Assembly: GCA_964542645.1 (NCBI GenBank)
Contig: CAZIUG010000009.1
Span: forward strand, 1 to 64,000
DNA: 64,000 bases
Origin: Moanibacter sp964542645
GTDB lineage: Bacteria > Verrucomicrobiota > Verrucomicrobiia > Opitutales > UBA2987
Reading direction: 5' to 3'
The translations under genes and the position numbers were made by a program. Below are positions 18,595 through 27,186 of the stretch, in pieces. Within the stretch, counting starts at the first letter, position 1. Every line of letters begins with the position of its first letter. The notes below the pieces were generated by a model that was not told the DNA's origin, did not search any database, and saw only the letters and a list, made by a program, of their open reading frames with translations.

Positions 18595-19206
18595 TCATCC
18601 CAGCGCTTGCTTAATTAGCTCTTGGATTGTAGCATTAGGTCCGAGTTCCTGAGAAGCACGACGTATAGCCTTGTCTGCATCGGGGAACTTAAATCCTAAT
18701 GTAGAGAGGGCGGTAATGGCATCTACCATCAGGTCACGCGAGGTAACCGAACTGGTTGCAGTTAAACTTGGATGGGGTAATGGATCATTCGAGGTTATGG
18801 ATGGGCTTACTTTGTCCTTCAGCTCAATAATGATGCGTTCCGCGGTTTTCGTGCCTATCCCCGGACATTTCGCAAGAAGGCTTACGTCTGAGGATATTAT
18901 CGCTGATTTAAGCATCGCGATTGAGAGTTTACTCATTATCCGAAGGGCGATCTTCGGTCCGATTCCAGATACTTTCTCAATAAGAATACGAAAGAAATCT
19001 CGTTCTTCCCTAGCATGAAACCCAAAGATCGACTGTGAATCTTCCCGGTAAACTGTATGAGTATAAAGAAAAACTTGTACACCGGGGGAGGGAAGTTTCT
19101 CCATCGTTGTTAAAGGAATGTGTACCTCGTATCCTATACCGCCGATTTCAATGAGGGCAATCGTGGGATTAGCCTCAACAAGGGTACCCTTAATTGTAGC
19201 GATCAC
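18595..19206 (-). CDS. ruvA: Holliday junction DNA helicase subunit RuvA
   Basis: Binds four-way DNA junctions and guides the RuvB motor during recombination repair. At 203 residues it has the N-terminal OB domain (MIATIKGTLVEA...GGIGYEVHIP), the tandem helix-hairpin-helix motifs (VSGIGPKIALRI and CPGIGTKTAERI), and the flexible linker plus C-terminal domain III (ALSTLGF). ruvB and ruvC are not adjacent. The start ATG is at 19206. Confidence 0.94.
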   Translation of the reverse strand: MIATIKGTLVEANPTIALIEIGGIGYEVHIPLTTMEKLPSPGVQVFLYTHTVYREDSQSIFGFHAREERDFFRILIEKVSGIGPKIALRIMSKLSIAMLKSAIISSDVSLLAKCPGIGTKTAERIIIELKDKVSPSITSNDPLPHPSLTATSSVTSRDLMVDAITALSTLGFKFPDADKAIRRASQELGPNATIQELIKQALG

Positions 19207-19388
19207 TAGGAGTTAGAAAAAAGGGAGTTACAGTATTCGGCTTTGGTACGATTCAGTTAACAGCTGGAGTTTCGAACGAGGAAAGGAATGTGGGAAATGG
19301 ATGCATTCCGGGAAGAAATGTTATTTCCTTGGATTTATTTCAAAGTTTCCGAAGAAGCTTATTACAAAGTGTTTTCTTATTAATTGAT

Positions 19389-20126
19389 TCACGCTGACTT
19401 CATCCCCAGAACGTCTCTCATCGAATAGAGTCCCGGCTCTCGATTTACAACCCAGCTCGCAGCAAAAACCGCTCCTTGCGCATAGATTCGGCGATCAGAG
19501 GCCCTGTGGGTGAGTTCAATCCGTTCCCCATTTCCTATGAAATTAACAGTGTGGTCTCCAACCGCATCGCCTCCACGAAGTGAATGCATCCCTATCTCAT
19601 CATCTGGACGCTCTTCGGTAATGCCGCTACGCCCGAAGCGAGTCTTATTTTTACCGATTCCCCTTGTTTCACCGATCACTTCCCGAAGACCTTCTGCGGT
19701 TCCACTCGGTGCATCAATTTTAAAACGATGGTGTAATTCTACTATTTCCGCGTTGTAACTTGCATCAAGGATTTGAGCAGCTTGTTCGGTAAGATAAAAA
19801 AGCAAATTTACCCCGATAGAGTAATTTCCTGCCCAAACAATAGAAAGCGACTTCGATGCCTCGATGATTGACTTACTCTCTAAATCAGTGTGCCCAGTGG
19901 TACCTATAACCATCGGTTTTTGTTCCCTTTTCGTGTGTTCAATTAAGGGAATTATCGAATCATGTGAGCTGAAGTCTATAGCAACATCACATTTAGGCAT
20001 TTCCTTAGAGGGGTCGTCGCCCAAATCCATAGCTCCCACAATTTCAAAATCGAGTTCGTTGGCGAGCGAGGAAATCGTTTTCCCCATTCTCCCCTTAGAT
20101 CCATTCAATAAGACTTTTAATGACAT
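19389..20126 (-). CDS. dapB: 4-hydroxy-tetrahydrodipicolinate reductase
   Basis: The second step specific to lysine and diaminopimelate synthesis. It has the glycine motif NGSKGRMGK at the N-terminus, DVAIDFSS, the VIGTTGH loop, and the catalytic block ELHHRFKIDAPSGTA with the conserved His and Lys. Length is 245 residues from ATG 20126; a TTG immediately upstream adds only one residue. dapA lies 26 bp upstream on the same strand, so they form an operon. Confidence 0.95.
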   Translation of the reverse strand: MSLKVLLNGSKGRMGKTISSLANELDFEIVGAMDLGDDPSKEMPKCDVAIDFSSHDSIIPLIEHTKREQKPMVIGTTGHTDLESKSIIEASKSLSIVWAGNYSIGVNLLFYLTEQAAQILDASYNAEIVELHHRFKIDAPSGTAEGLREVIGETRGIGKNKTRFGRSGITEERPDDEIGMHSLRGGDAVGDHTVNFIGNGERIELTHRASDRRIYAQGAVFAASWVVNREPGLYSMRDVLGMKSA

Positions 20127-20152
20127 CAAATATTAGCTTCTAAAGTTTCCAG

Positions 20153-21049
20153 CTAATGGGAACTAATTTTCAGATTATCAAGGACTTGCTGGAGTCGGTG
20201 TGAGTTATCTAGTGTCATTTCACATAGGGGTAAACGTACTTCCCTAGAGCGAATAATATCCGCATTCTCGAGAGCAGCCTTGATTGGGACTGGGTTTGGC
20301 TCAATGAAAAGTGTACGGAAAAGATCGAAGTACCTGAGATGGGTTTCGGTTGCAGGTTTTAAATCTCCATTGAGGGCAGATCGACACATATCAACAAGAT
20401 CTTTGACGATTAAATTAGATGCGACACTAATAACACCCTTGGCTCCTGCAGATATAAATGGCAGGGTAAGACTATCGTCGCCACTAAGAACTGTGATATC
20501 TTCACCCATGGAACAAACCAACTCCGAGACCCGATCACAACTGCCTCCTGCTTCCTTTATTACATTAATATTGGGATAGCGGGAGCGCAATTCCTCAACA
20601 GTCTTTACACCAATCTCTATCCCGCACCGAGAAGGTATGGAATAGAGCACGATTGGCCTGTCCGTAACCTCGGCTACCGCACTAAAATGGCTTATCAAAC
20701 CCTCTTGACTCGGCTTGTTGTAATATGGTGCTACTTGTAGCATACCATCTACTCCAGCCTCGTGTGCGTGTTGCGTCAGAGAGACTGCCTCTTTCGTGGA
20801 ATTTGATCCCGTTCCTGCAACAACAGGAATTCGTCCGGCTACTTTTTCGATTGAAAAGCTGACAATGTCACAATGCTCTTGGTGGCTAAGTGTGGGAGAT
20901 TCACCCGTTGTTCCTACCACTACAATACCGTCGATCCCATCCGAGATTTGATATTCAATCAGATTTTCGAGGTCTTTAAATGAAACTGATCCATTGAACA
21001 TGGGCGTAACTAGCGCCGTGTAGGTGCCTGAAAATTGAACTATGCTCAT
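20153..21049 (-). CDS. dapA: 4-hydroxy-tetrahydrodipicolinate synthase
   Basis: Condenses pyruvate with aspartate semialdehyde. The 298-residue TIM barrel has the GTTGESPTLS motif with T47 and T48, Y110, Y136 (in LYSIPSRCG) and the Schiff-base K165 (in VIKEAGG). These align with E. coli T44, T45, Y107, Y133 and K161. The tyrosine loop reads YSIPSRCG where YNVPGRT is common, a conservative variant. It is the first gene of dapA-dapB. Confidence 0.95.
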   Translation of the reverse strand: MSIVQFSGTYTALVTPMFNGSVSFKDLENLIEYQISDGIDGIVVVGTTGESPTLSHQEHCDIVSFSIEKVAGRIPVVAGTGSNSTKEAVSLTQHAHEAGVDGMLQVAPYYNKPSQEGLISHFSAVAEVTDRPIVLYSIPSRCGIEIGVKTVEELRSRYPNINVIKEAGGSCDRVSELVCSMGEDITVLSGDDSLTLPFISAGAKGVISVASNLIVKDLVDMCRSALNGDLKPATETHLRYFDLFRTLFIEPNPVPIKAALENADIIRSREVRLPLCEMTLDNSHRLQQVLDNLKISSH

Positions 21050-21485
21050 TTTTTTGAAAGAGTAAATTCCGGTTGTTCCACCAGGTAAGAAGGCTTTGGT
21101 ATACTCTGAACCAATCTTTAGGATTTTCTAAAAAGGTGCTTTTTGCAAGAATTGTAAATTTTAATTTAATACTCAAAATCTACTCGCTGAATATACAAAG
21201 AAAGAAATGATAAACCATAAAAAATCAGGTTGTAATTATTTAGTTAAGACAATGAAGGAGGACAATACGAAAGTCTAATCCTGGTCATTAACCATAAAGA
21301 GTAGCGTGAAAACATGTGGATTATTCTGTTGCTATTACTTGACGGACGAGGAATACGAAAGGTACTTTCTATTCCCAAGAGCCTCTGAACTGAAATCTAC
21401 TCTCCGAAGATTACTATCCAGAGGATATGACATGCAGATTTGAAAAGATAGTGAACGAGAGGCATCCTACTGCTAACACCTTCCG
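21050..21485. other. Intergenic region between divergent dapA and lepA
   Basis: 436 bp carrying the upstream regions of dapA (leftward) and lepA (rightward). A possible 45-residue gene occupies 21306-21443 and is listed separately. No hairpin, riboswitch or strong promoter was recognised in the remainder. Confidence 0.4.
21306..21443 (+). CDS. Possible small protein, 45 residues
   Basis: A GTG-initiated frame of 45 codons ends 42 bp before lepA. It begins MKTCGLFCCYY, with three cysteines, and continues as a charged amphipathic stretch (LTDEEYERYFLFPRASELK, then an arginine-rich helix). The composition is protein-like rather than random, but the Shine-Dalgarno signal is weak (AAGAG) and no family was recognised. 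It may be a short real gene, the leader of lepA, or a chance frame. Confidence 0.3.
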   Translation: MKTCGLFCCYYLTDEEYERYFLFPRASELKSTLRRLLSRGYDMQI

Positions 21486-23282
21486 ATGACATCCACAAAG
21501 AACATCCGAAATTTCTGTATAGTTGCTCATATTGATCATGGGAAAACTACACTTTCGGATCGACTTCTCGAATTAACCCATACTGTCGAGAAGCGCGAAA
21601 TGAAAGATCAGTTATTGGATTCAATGGATCTCGAGCGGGAACGAGGAATTACAATTAAAAGCCACCCTGTTGCAATGAACTATACATTGCCAGATGGTGA
21701 AGAATATTTGCTCAACCTAATCGATACTCCAGGTCATGTAGATTTCTCCTACGAAGTTTCGAGAAGCCTTGCTGCTTGCGAAGGGGCGCTTCTTTTAGTA
21801 GACGCATCACAAGGCATCGAGGCGCAAACAGTCGCGAATGCTAGTCAGGCAATTAATCAGGGATTGGCTGTAATCCCGATTATTAATAAAATTGATTTAC
21901 CGGGGGCGGATATCGAGCGCACTCGTCAACAGCTTGAGGATGTTCTTGCTATACCTGGGGATGAAGCACTTGAGGTTAGCTCAAAAGAAGGGCAAGGAAT
22001 GGAGGAGACGTTGAATGCTATTCTGAAGCGTGTTCCTGAACCGAGATGGGCATCCTGTGACCAAACCAGAATATTGATCTTTGATAGTTTCTACGATCCC
22101 TTTAAAGGAGTAATATGCTACATTAGAGTTTTTTCTGGCCGAATCTCGACTGGCGATCGTGTGCTCATGATGAACCTGGGAAGTGAAGCTGAAATCAAGG
22201 AAGTTGGTACATTTGCTCCTAAAATGACTTCAACGGAAACTTTGGGAACTGGCAGGGTAGGCTACGTAGTAACAAGCATCAAGGATGTAGCGGATGTAAA
22301 TCTTGGGGATACGATTACGAGTGCAATCAACCCAGCAAAAACAATGTTGCCTGGCTATAAAGATGTTCACCCCATGGTGTTCAGCGGTATCTATCCAGTC
22401 GATCCAGGTGATTTCGGGAAATTGAAAACTAGTGTCGGAAAACTTCGTCTTAACGATGCGGCTTTTGTTTTTCAGCCCGAAACTTCGGTTGCCCTAGGTT
22501 TTGGATTCCGATGTGGCTTCCTTGGATTGCTCCATATGGAAATCGTAGTGGAGCGAATCCGAAGAGAATACGATCTGGACATCATTTCAACCTATCCAAG
22601 CGTGATACTTCAGGTCCGTTCTAATGATGGGGAAGTTATTGAGGTGCAAAACCCTATTAACTTTCCGGAAAGAGAAAAAATCGATGAAATCAAGGAGCCG
22701 ATGGTCCAGGTCTCTATTCATGCCCCTAACCAGAATATTGGCGACATTCTGAACTTGATAATGGAAAAACGAGGTCTATGCGATCGAACTGAAACGGTAG
22801 ATTCTTCCCGTGTAATCCTCAATGCTACATTGCCTCTGAATGAAATTTTAGTCGATTTTAACGATCGACTAAAAAGCATAACACGCGGTTATGGATCGAT
22901 GGATTATAAGCATGGGGAATATCGTTCGGCCGACCTCGTGAGATTAGACATAATGGTTAACGGTGAAACAGTAGATGCTTTTTCTTCTATAGTACATCGG
23001 AAGAGTGCTGAGGAAAAGGGGCGAGTGATTTGTGAAAAGCTTAAAGATATCTTGCCGAGACAATTGTTTAAAGTAGCAATACAGGCAGCCATTGGGGGCA
23101 ACGTAATCGCCAGAGAAACGCTTGGGTCTTTACGGAAGGATGTTACTGCAAAATGCTACGGGGGAGACATCACCCGAAAACGAAAGCTGCTCGAACGCCA
23201 AAAGGAGGGAAAGAAGAAAATGAAACAGATAGGTGATGTTGTCATTCCTCAGGAAGCTTTCATGGACTTGCTCAAATCGTGA
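21486..23282 (+). CDS. lepA: Elongation factor 4 (LepA)
   Basis: Ribosomal GTPase that acts on stalled or mispositioned ribosomes. The G domain shows G1 AHIDHGKTT, switch ERGITI, G3 DTPGHVDF and G4 NKIDLPGA. The LepA-specific C-terminal domain is present (GSMDYKHGEYR, and the lysine-rich ending with KRKLLERQKEGKKKMK). Length is 598 residues. lepB follows after 31 bp, a common pairing. Confidence 0.96.
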   Translation: MTSTKNIRNFCIVAHIDHGKTTLSDRLLELTHTVEKREMKDQLLDSMDLERERGITIKSHPVAMNYTLPDGEEYLLNLIDTPGHVDFSYEVSRSLAACEGALLLVDASQGIEAQTVANASQAINQGLAVIPIINKIDLPGADIERTRQQLEDVLAIPGDEALEVSSKEGQGMEETLNAILKRVPEPRWASCDQTRILIFDSFYDPFKGVICYIRVFSGRISTGDRVLMMNLGSEAEIKEVGTFAPKMTSTETLGTGRVGYVVTSIKDVADVNLGDTITSAINPAKTMLPGYKDVHPMVFSGIYPVDPGDFGKLKTSVGKLRLNDAAFVFQPETSVALGFGFRCGFLGLLHMEIVVERIRREYDLDIISTYPSVILQVRSNDGEVIEVQNPINFPEREKIDEIKEPMVQVSIHAPNQNIGDILNLIMEKRGLCDRTETVDSSRVILNATLPLNEILVDFNDRLKSITRGYGSMDYKHGEYRSADLVRLDIMVNGETVDAFSSIVHRKSAEEKGRVICEKLKDILPRQLFKVAIQAAIGGNVIARETLGSLRKDVTAKCYGGDITRKRKLLERQKEGKKKMKQIGDVVIPQEAFMDLLKS

Positions 23283-23313
23283 CAATATATATCTCTGCAG
23301 TCGACTCGGAGTA

Positions 23314-24609
23314 ATGTTCAGAAAATCCAAGAAAGAACGTCGTCTCTTCAATCAGTCAACAAATCTGCTACGGATTGCTGAAAGGGTTCATGATTACAGA
23401 CGGGACTTAATGACCCAAGAGGAAATCGCAAGCCTGCATGCTTGCGTGGAAAGGCTTAGCGAGGCTGTGAGAACACGGTCGAGTGAGAAAACGGTACCGG
23501 CTTTGCAATGCCTGGAAAAGCGCTTACGGAAATCAGGAGGCTGTCTCTATCCGCGTACAAGTTGGGCCGAAAATGTGGAGATGCTTCTGGTAGCATCCAT
23601 CCTCGCGATCGGTATTCGTACCTTCTTCTTTCAACCATTCAAAATTCCTACGAATTCGATGTATCCTTCATTCAATGGACTTACCTACGAAATTTCTGCT
23701 GACGAGAGAGAGTCCTCATTGCCGCTCCGAATGCTTAGGATGATTGCTTACGGAGCAAAACAGCATAAATTTGTTGCCCCGGACGATGGGGAAATTCTCA
23801 TTCCCATTTTCTCTGTTCCCAAAACAAACGCCATTAAAACGATATTCCCAACGGTAAAAGCTTCCGGTCGAAAATGGTTTTTCATCCCAACTACCTTAAA
23901 AGAAGCTACAATATATGTTGGTGTAACGCCGGTTAGAAGAAAGATGCCTCTCGAATTTAATTTCGACAAGGTTCTTAGAGAACGTTTTTTTCCGGATGCT
24001 CCAGAAACGACTAGTCAAGATGCATTTGAGCGATGGCTAAGAATGAAAGTGCAGGAAAGGAAGATTGTTAGGATAAAAGATCAGATTCTCCTCAAAACTG
24101 GGGAGGTAGTCCAAAAGGGATCTACATTTCTATCCTTTGATGTCCTTACCGGAGATGCCCTTTTCGTTGATCGTTTTTCATATCATTTCTTTCCTCCAAA
24201 AGTCGGAGACCCATTTGTATTTAGAACTCGAAAGGTTAATGGAATCACTGAGCAAAACAATGGAATTCCAGTCGACAAATATTATATTAAGCGTCTTGTA
24301 GGAATTGGAGGAGACTCCCTTGAGATCCGTGATGGGATTCTTTTCCGAAATGGGAACACAATAAAAGGTGCTCTTCCATTCCAATTAAACGCAGATAAGA
24401 TAGGTGAATACCAAGGCTATACCAATCGAAGACGTCTGCCTGCAGGAGGGATCGATACGGTACCAATCAATAATTTTTATGCTATGGGTGACAATTCTGA
24501 TGAAAGTTCAGATAGTAGAATATGGGGTTTCGTCCCGGATACGGAAGTTGTAGGTAAGGCTCTGTTTATATATTACCCATTTACTAAACGGTGGGGACCG
24601 GAAATCTAA
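23314..24609 (+). CDS. lepB: Signal peptidase I, long form
   Basis: Membrane protease removing signal peptides from exported proteins. From ATG 23314 it has 431 residues: a charged cytosolic N-terminus of about 85, one membrane helix (MLLVASILAIGIRTFFF), the nucleophile S115 in PTNSMYPSF, the general-base Lys near 326 in YYIKRLVGIGGDSLEI, and the last box GDNSDESSDSRIWG. An insertion of about 180 residues between the Ser and Lys boxes makes it much longer than E. coli LepB (324). An upstream start at 23233 would overlap lepA and was rejected. Confidence 0.9.
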   Translation: MFRKSKKERRLFNQSTNLLRIAERVHDYRRDLMTQEEIASLHACVERLSEAVRTRSSEKTVPALQCLEKRLRKSGGCLYPRTSWAENVEMLLVASILAIGIRTFFFQPFKIPTNSMYPSFNGLTYEISADERESSLPLRMLRMIAYGAKQHKFVAPDDGEILIPIFSVPKTNAIKTIFPTVKASGRKWFFIPTTLKEATIYVGVTPVRRKMPLEFNFDKVLRERFFPDAPETTSQDAFERWLRMKVQERKIVRIKDQILLKTGEVVQKGSTFLSFDVLTGDALFVDRFSYHFFPPKVGDPFVFRTRKVNGITEQNNGIPVDKYYIKRLVGIGGDSLEIRDGILFRNGNTIKGALPFQLNADKIGEYQGYTNRRRLPAGGIDTVPINNFYAMGDNSDESSDSRIWGFVPDTEVVGKALFIYYPFTKRWGPEI

Positions 24610-24762
24610 TTCCTTATCATTACCCTCAAAAACTGCCGCTTCCCGATTGCGCACAATATATATTATGTCTAATTATTGTTTTTCCGCAACATGCCTTATG
24701 CTTTTTTGAATATTTTAAGCCATTCATCAGCCCATTATTATAGATCTCTTCCCTTTTGGTTG

Positions 24763-24777
24763 ATTAACAATGTTAAT
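24763..24777. promoter_or_regulatory. Operator-like inverted repeat before the Gfo/Idh gene
   Basis: ATTAAC-AAT-GTTAAT is a perfect 6-bp inverted repeat 17 bp before the start of the Gfo/Idh dehydrogenase gene. Its size and place suit a repressor half-site pair, but no regulator gene is nearby. Confidence 0.3.
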
Positions 24778-24794
24778 TTATCCATTGTATCACT

Positions 24795-25802
24795 ATGATC
24801 CGAGTAGCAATTATTGGTGCAGGAAACATAGGTAATAGACATGCTGAATGTTATCAAAATAATCCCAAGAGTGAGGTTATAGCCATCTGTGATTGCATTA
24901 TTGATCGAGCTAACGATGCAGCACATAAATATCAGTGCCCTTCCTTTTCCTCCGTAGCTGATCTTCTTTGTTCAGGTGTAGAATTTGACGCAGCGAGCAT
25001 TTGCACCTCTGGAGAAGAAAATGGCAGTCATCACTATTCTCCAACTATAGAGTTGCTCAATTCCGGGAAAGCCATCTTGGGTGAGAAGCCGATTTCAAAT
25101 GATATTAACGAAGCAATAGAAATGGTTGCACTGGCGCAGAAGAACCAGATTCGTTATGGCATCAATTTAAATCACCGCTTTACCCCTGCTGCACAAAAAG
25201 CGCGGCAATGGATCGATGATGGACGCATTGGAGAAATAAATTCCATTCAAATGCGAATGTGGATTAATAATAAGAACGAAACTAGTGAACATTTTCACAT
25301 GCGTGCATTACACCCTCATTCTCTTGACGTGATGCGTTACTTTGCGGGCAACGTAAGAAAGGTAAATGCTTTTTTTAAGAAGGGTAAAGGAAGGAAGATC
25401 TGGTCAAATGTTCATCTGAATCTTCAATTTGAAAGTAATACTATCGGTCATCTCTATGGGAGTTACGACGGAGGCGGACCTAATTCTCCATGGGGTCTGG
25501 AAACTTGTGAGATCGTAGGATCGAAGGCCCGAATTATTATCGAAGAAGCATGCGAAAAACTAATCTTTAGCCCACGGTTTTCCGATGAAAAGGAAATCTT
25601 CGAACATCCAGGAGGAATGGGAAGTTTTGAAGAAACCTTTCAATCTAGAATCGATGCTTGGGTGGATGATCTAAGTAATAAAACTCCACCTGAAAAAGTG
25701 AATGCCAGTGCTGAAGACGCCCTGGAGGTACAACGCGTTATTGAGGCCGCTATTCAAAGTTGGGCTAATGGGTCCGTAGTCGATTTGAAGAAGATGGATT
25801 GA
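24795..25802 (+). CDS. Gfo/Idh/MocA-family oxidoreductase
   Basis: A NAD(P)-dependent sugar or inositol dehydrogenase of 335 residues. The N-terminal Rossmann fold has the motif IGAGNIGNRH, and the family EKP motif is present (ILGEKPIS). The C-terminal half is the alpha/beta substrate domain, with a histidine-containing segment (MRALHPHSLDVMRYFAG) in the usual active-site place. The substrate is not predictable. It is followed on the same strand by a TIM-barrel isomerase 136 bp later, a frequent partner in sugar-oxidation loci. Confidence 0.88.
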   Translation: MIRVAIIGAGNIGNRHAECYQNNPKSEVIAICDCIIDRANDAAHKYQCPSFSSVADLLCSGVEFDAASICTSGEENGSHHYSPTIELLNSGKAILGEKPISNDINEAIEMVALAQKNQIRYGINLNHRFTPAAQKARQWIDDGRIGEINSIQMRMWINNKNETSEHFHMRALHPHSLDVMRYFAGNVRKVNAFFKKGKGRKIWSNVHLNLQFESNTIGHLYGSYDGGGPNSPWGLETCEIVGSKARIIIEEACEKLIFSPRFSDEKEIFEHPGGMGSFEETFQSRIDAWVDDLSNKTPPEKVNASAEDALEVQRVIEAAIQSWANGSVVDLKKMD

Positions 25803-25938
25803 TGTGATGTGCGAATAATTGTGATACACTTTTGCTTAAGTCTATTGAGTTTCTTTATTTTCTTATTACCAGATTTCACATGCAATTTGGTTCTCACTGA
25901 TTCATAATTAGAGTTCAGGATTAGGCAGGCTATTTCAA

Positions 25939-26736
25939 ATGAAGATCGGCATAAATTCGGTCCTTTTTGGCGGGTATAATATAGAAACTGCCTTTAGATA
26001 TTCGGCCTTATGTGGTTACGATGGGATTGAAATTTCAGCGATTAATGGTATGAGCGAGCACCTTATTATTGATCGATGGAAAGAATACTCAGCCGAAATA
26101 AAACGACTTGCTGCTAAATATAAACTTGAGTTACTGGCAATGGAACAGCCTGACACAGATTCCAAAACTATGGAAGCTGCTATGCAGGCAGCTGTAGCAA
26201 CTGGTATACCCATAATTAACTGTGGGCCAGGTGGAACATCGGATAATCCATCTTCAATCGAAGGCGTAATAGAGACACTTGGAAAACTCTCTGAGCGTGC
26301 TGAGTACTACGGGGTAACCCTTTGTGTCAAAGCCCACGTTGGAACGGCTGTTTATAACACTCCGACTTCCTTAAAGGTTCTCGATGCTATTAATTCTTCC
26401 GCCTTTGGTCTGGATATGGATCCTAGTCATATTCACCGGGCTAAAGAGAATCCTTCTAATGCAATCGCAGCCGTCGTTCACCGAATAAAACATGTACATA
26501 TCCGCGACTGTAAAGGGAGAGGCCACGGTCCAGGGAAACCCGAATTTCAGACTAACGGCCGGGGCGACATCGATCTGGTCGGGTACATTCGGATTCTCCA
26601 TGAAAATAACTACAGTGGACCAATTAACCTGGAAGTTATCGGCGCCAAAGATTATAATCTTTCTTCATGTATCGCTATCGCTGCTGAGACGAAGGGACAT
26701 CTACAAGCTTCTCTTCAAGCTTGTGGTTCCCGGTAA
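25939..26736 (+). CDS. Sugar phosphate isomerase/epimerase (xylose isomerase-like TIM barrel)
   Basis: A 265-residue AP-endonuclease-2-fold protein of the sugar isomerase/epimerase group. Metal-ligand segments at barrel strand ends are visible: LLAMEQP, FGLDMDPSHIHRA, KHVHIRDCKG and a late INLEVIG glutamate. Such proteins act as epimerases, isomerases or dehydratases on sugars and inositols; the reaction here cannot be fixed. It pairs with the upstream Gfo/Idh gene. Confidence 0.85.
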   Translation: MKIGINSVLFGGYNIETAFRYSALCGYDGIEISAINGMSEHLIIDRWKEYSAEIKRLAAKYKLELLAMEQPDTDSKTMEAAMQAAVATGIPIINCGPGGTSDNPSSIEGVIETLGKLSERAEYYGVTLCVKAHVGTAVYNTPTSLKVLDAINSSAFGLDMDPSHIHRAKENPSNAIAAVVHRIKHVHIRDCKGRGHGPGKPEFQTNGRGDIDLVGYIRILHENNYSGPINLEVIGAKDYNLSSCIAIAAETKGHLQASLQACGSR

Positions 26737-26822
26737 ATAGGCATTCTCATCAATTAGCATAATAAAGGGAAGGACGCCCTACCCCGTTTGAGAAAGATAG
26801 AACTAAGTATGAAGAGACAGAG

Positions 26823-27146
26823 TTAATCTAAATGAAAAACTTCCTCAAGTTCGAGCATACTCTCATCAGCGTGAGCTCCGTCTAAACCCTGGAAATACGG
26901 CGCCATCAAATCCTGCCATTGCGTATTGATTTCTTCCCTAGCCATACCATCAAGTGCACTTTGAAAGTTGTCTGGAGTTTCGAAATACCCAAACAGCAAG
27001 CCGTCTTTTCGCATAAACAAGGAATAATTGTGCCAACCAGTACGGCGTAATGCATCAAGCATCTCCGCCCAGACATTTTCATGATTCTTTTTGTAAGCCT
27101 CAATCATGTCTTCTTTAACTTTCAGTAGAAACCCGATTCGTTTCAT
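26823..27146 (-). CDS. rhaM: L-rhamnose mutarotase
   Basis: Interconverts alpha and beta L-rhamnopyranose. The 107-residue dimeric alpha/beta-barrel protein aligns with RhaM: KRIGFLLKVKED at the start, His in KKNHENVW, the HNYSLFM tyrosine and the late TQWQDLM tryptophan. It is separated by 40 bp from the ABC exporter gene upstream on the same strand. Together with the aldolase and amidohydrolase nearby it suggests 6-deoxyhexose use. Confidence 0.85.
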   Translation of the reverse strand: MKRIGFLLKVKEDMIEAYKKNHENVWAEMLDALRRTGWHNYSLFMRKDGLLFGYFETPDNFQSALDGMAREEINTQWQDLMAPYFQGLDGAHADESMLELEEVFHLD

Positions 27147-27186
27147 GATGAACTCCTTATTTTGATGTGCTGATCCGAAAACGATC

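Noticed and set aside
23233..23313. Upstream extension of lepB overlapping lepA
   Set aside because: Adds 27 residues with no family match and overlaps the lepA end by 50 bp; ATG 23314 is preferred.
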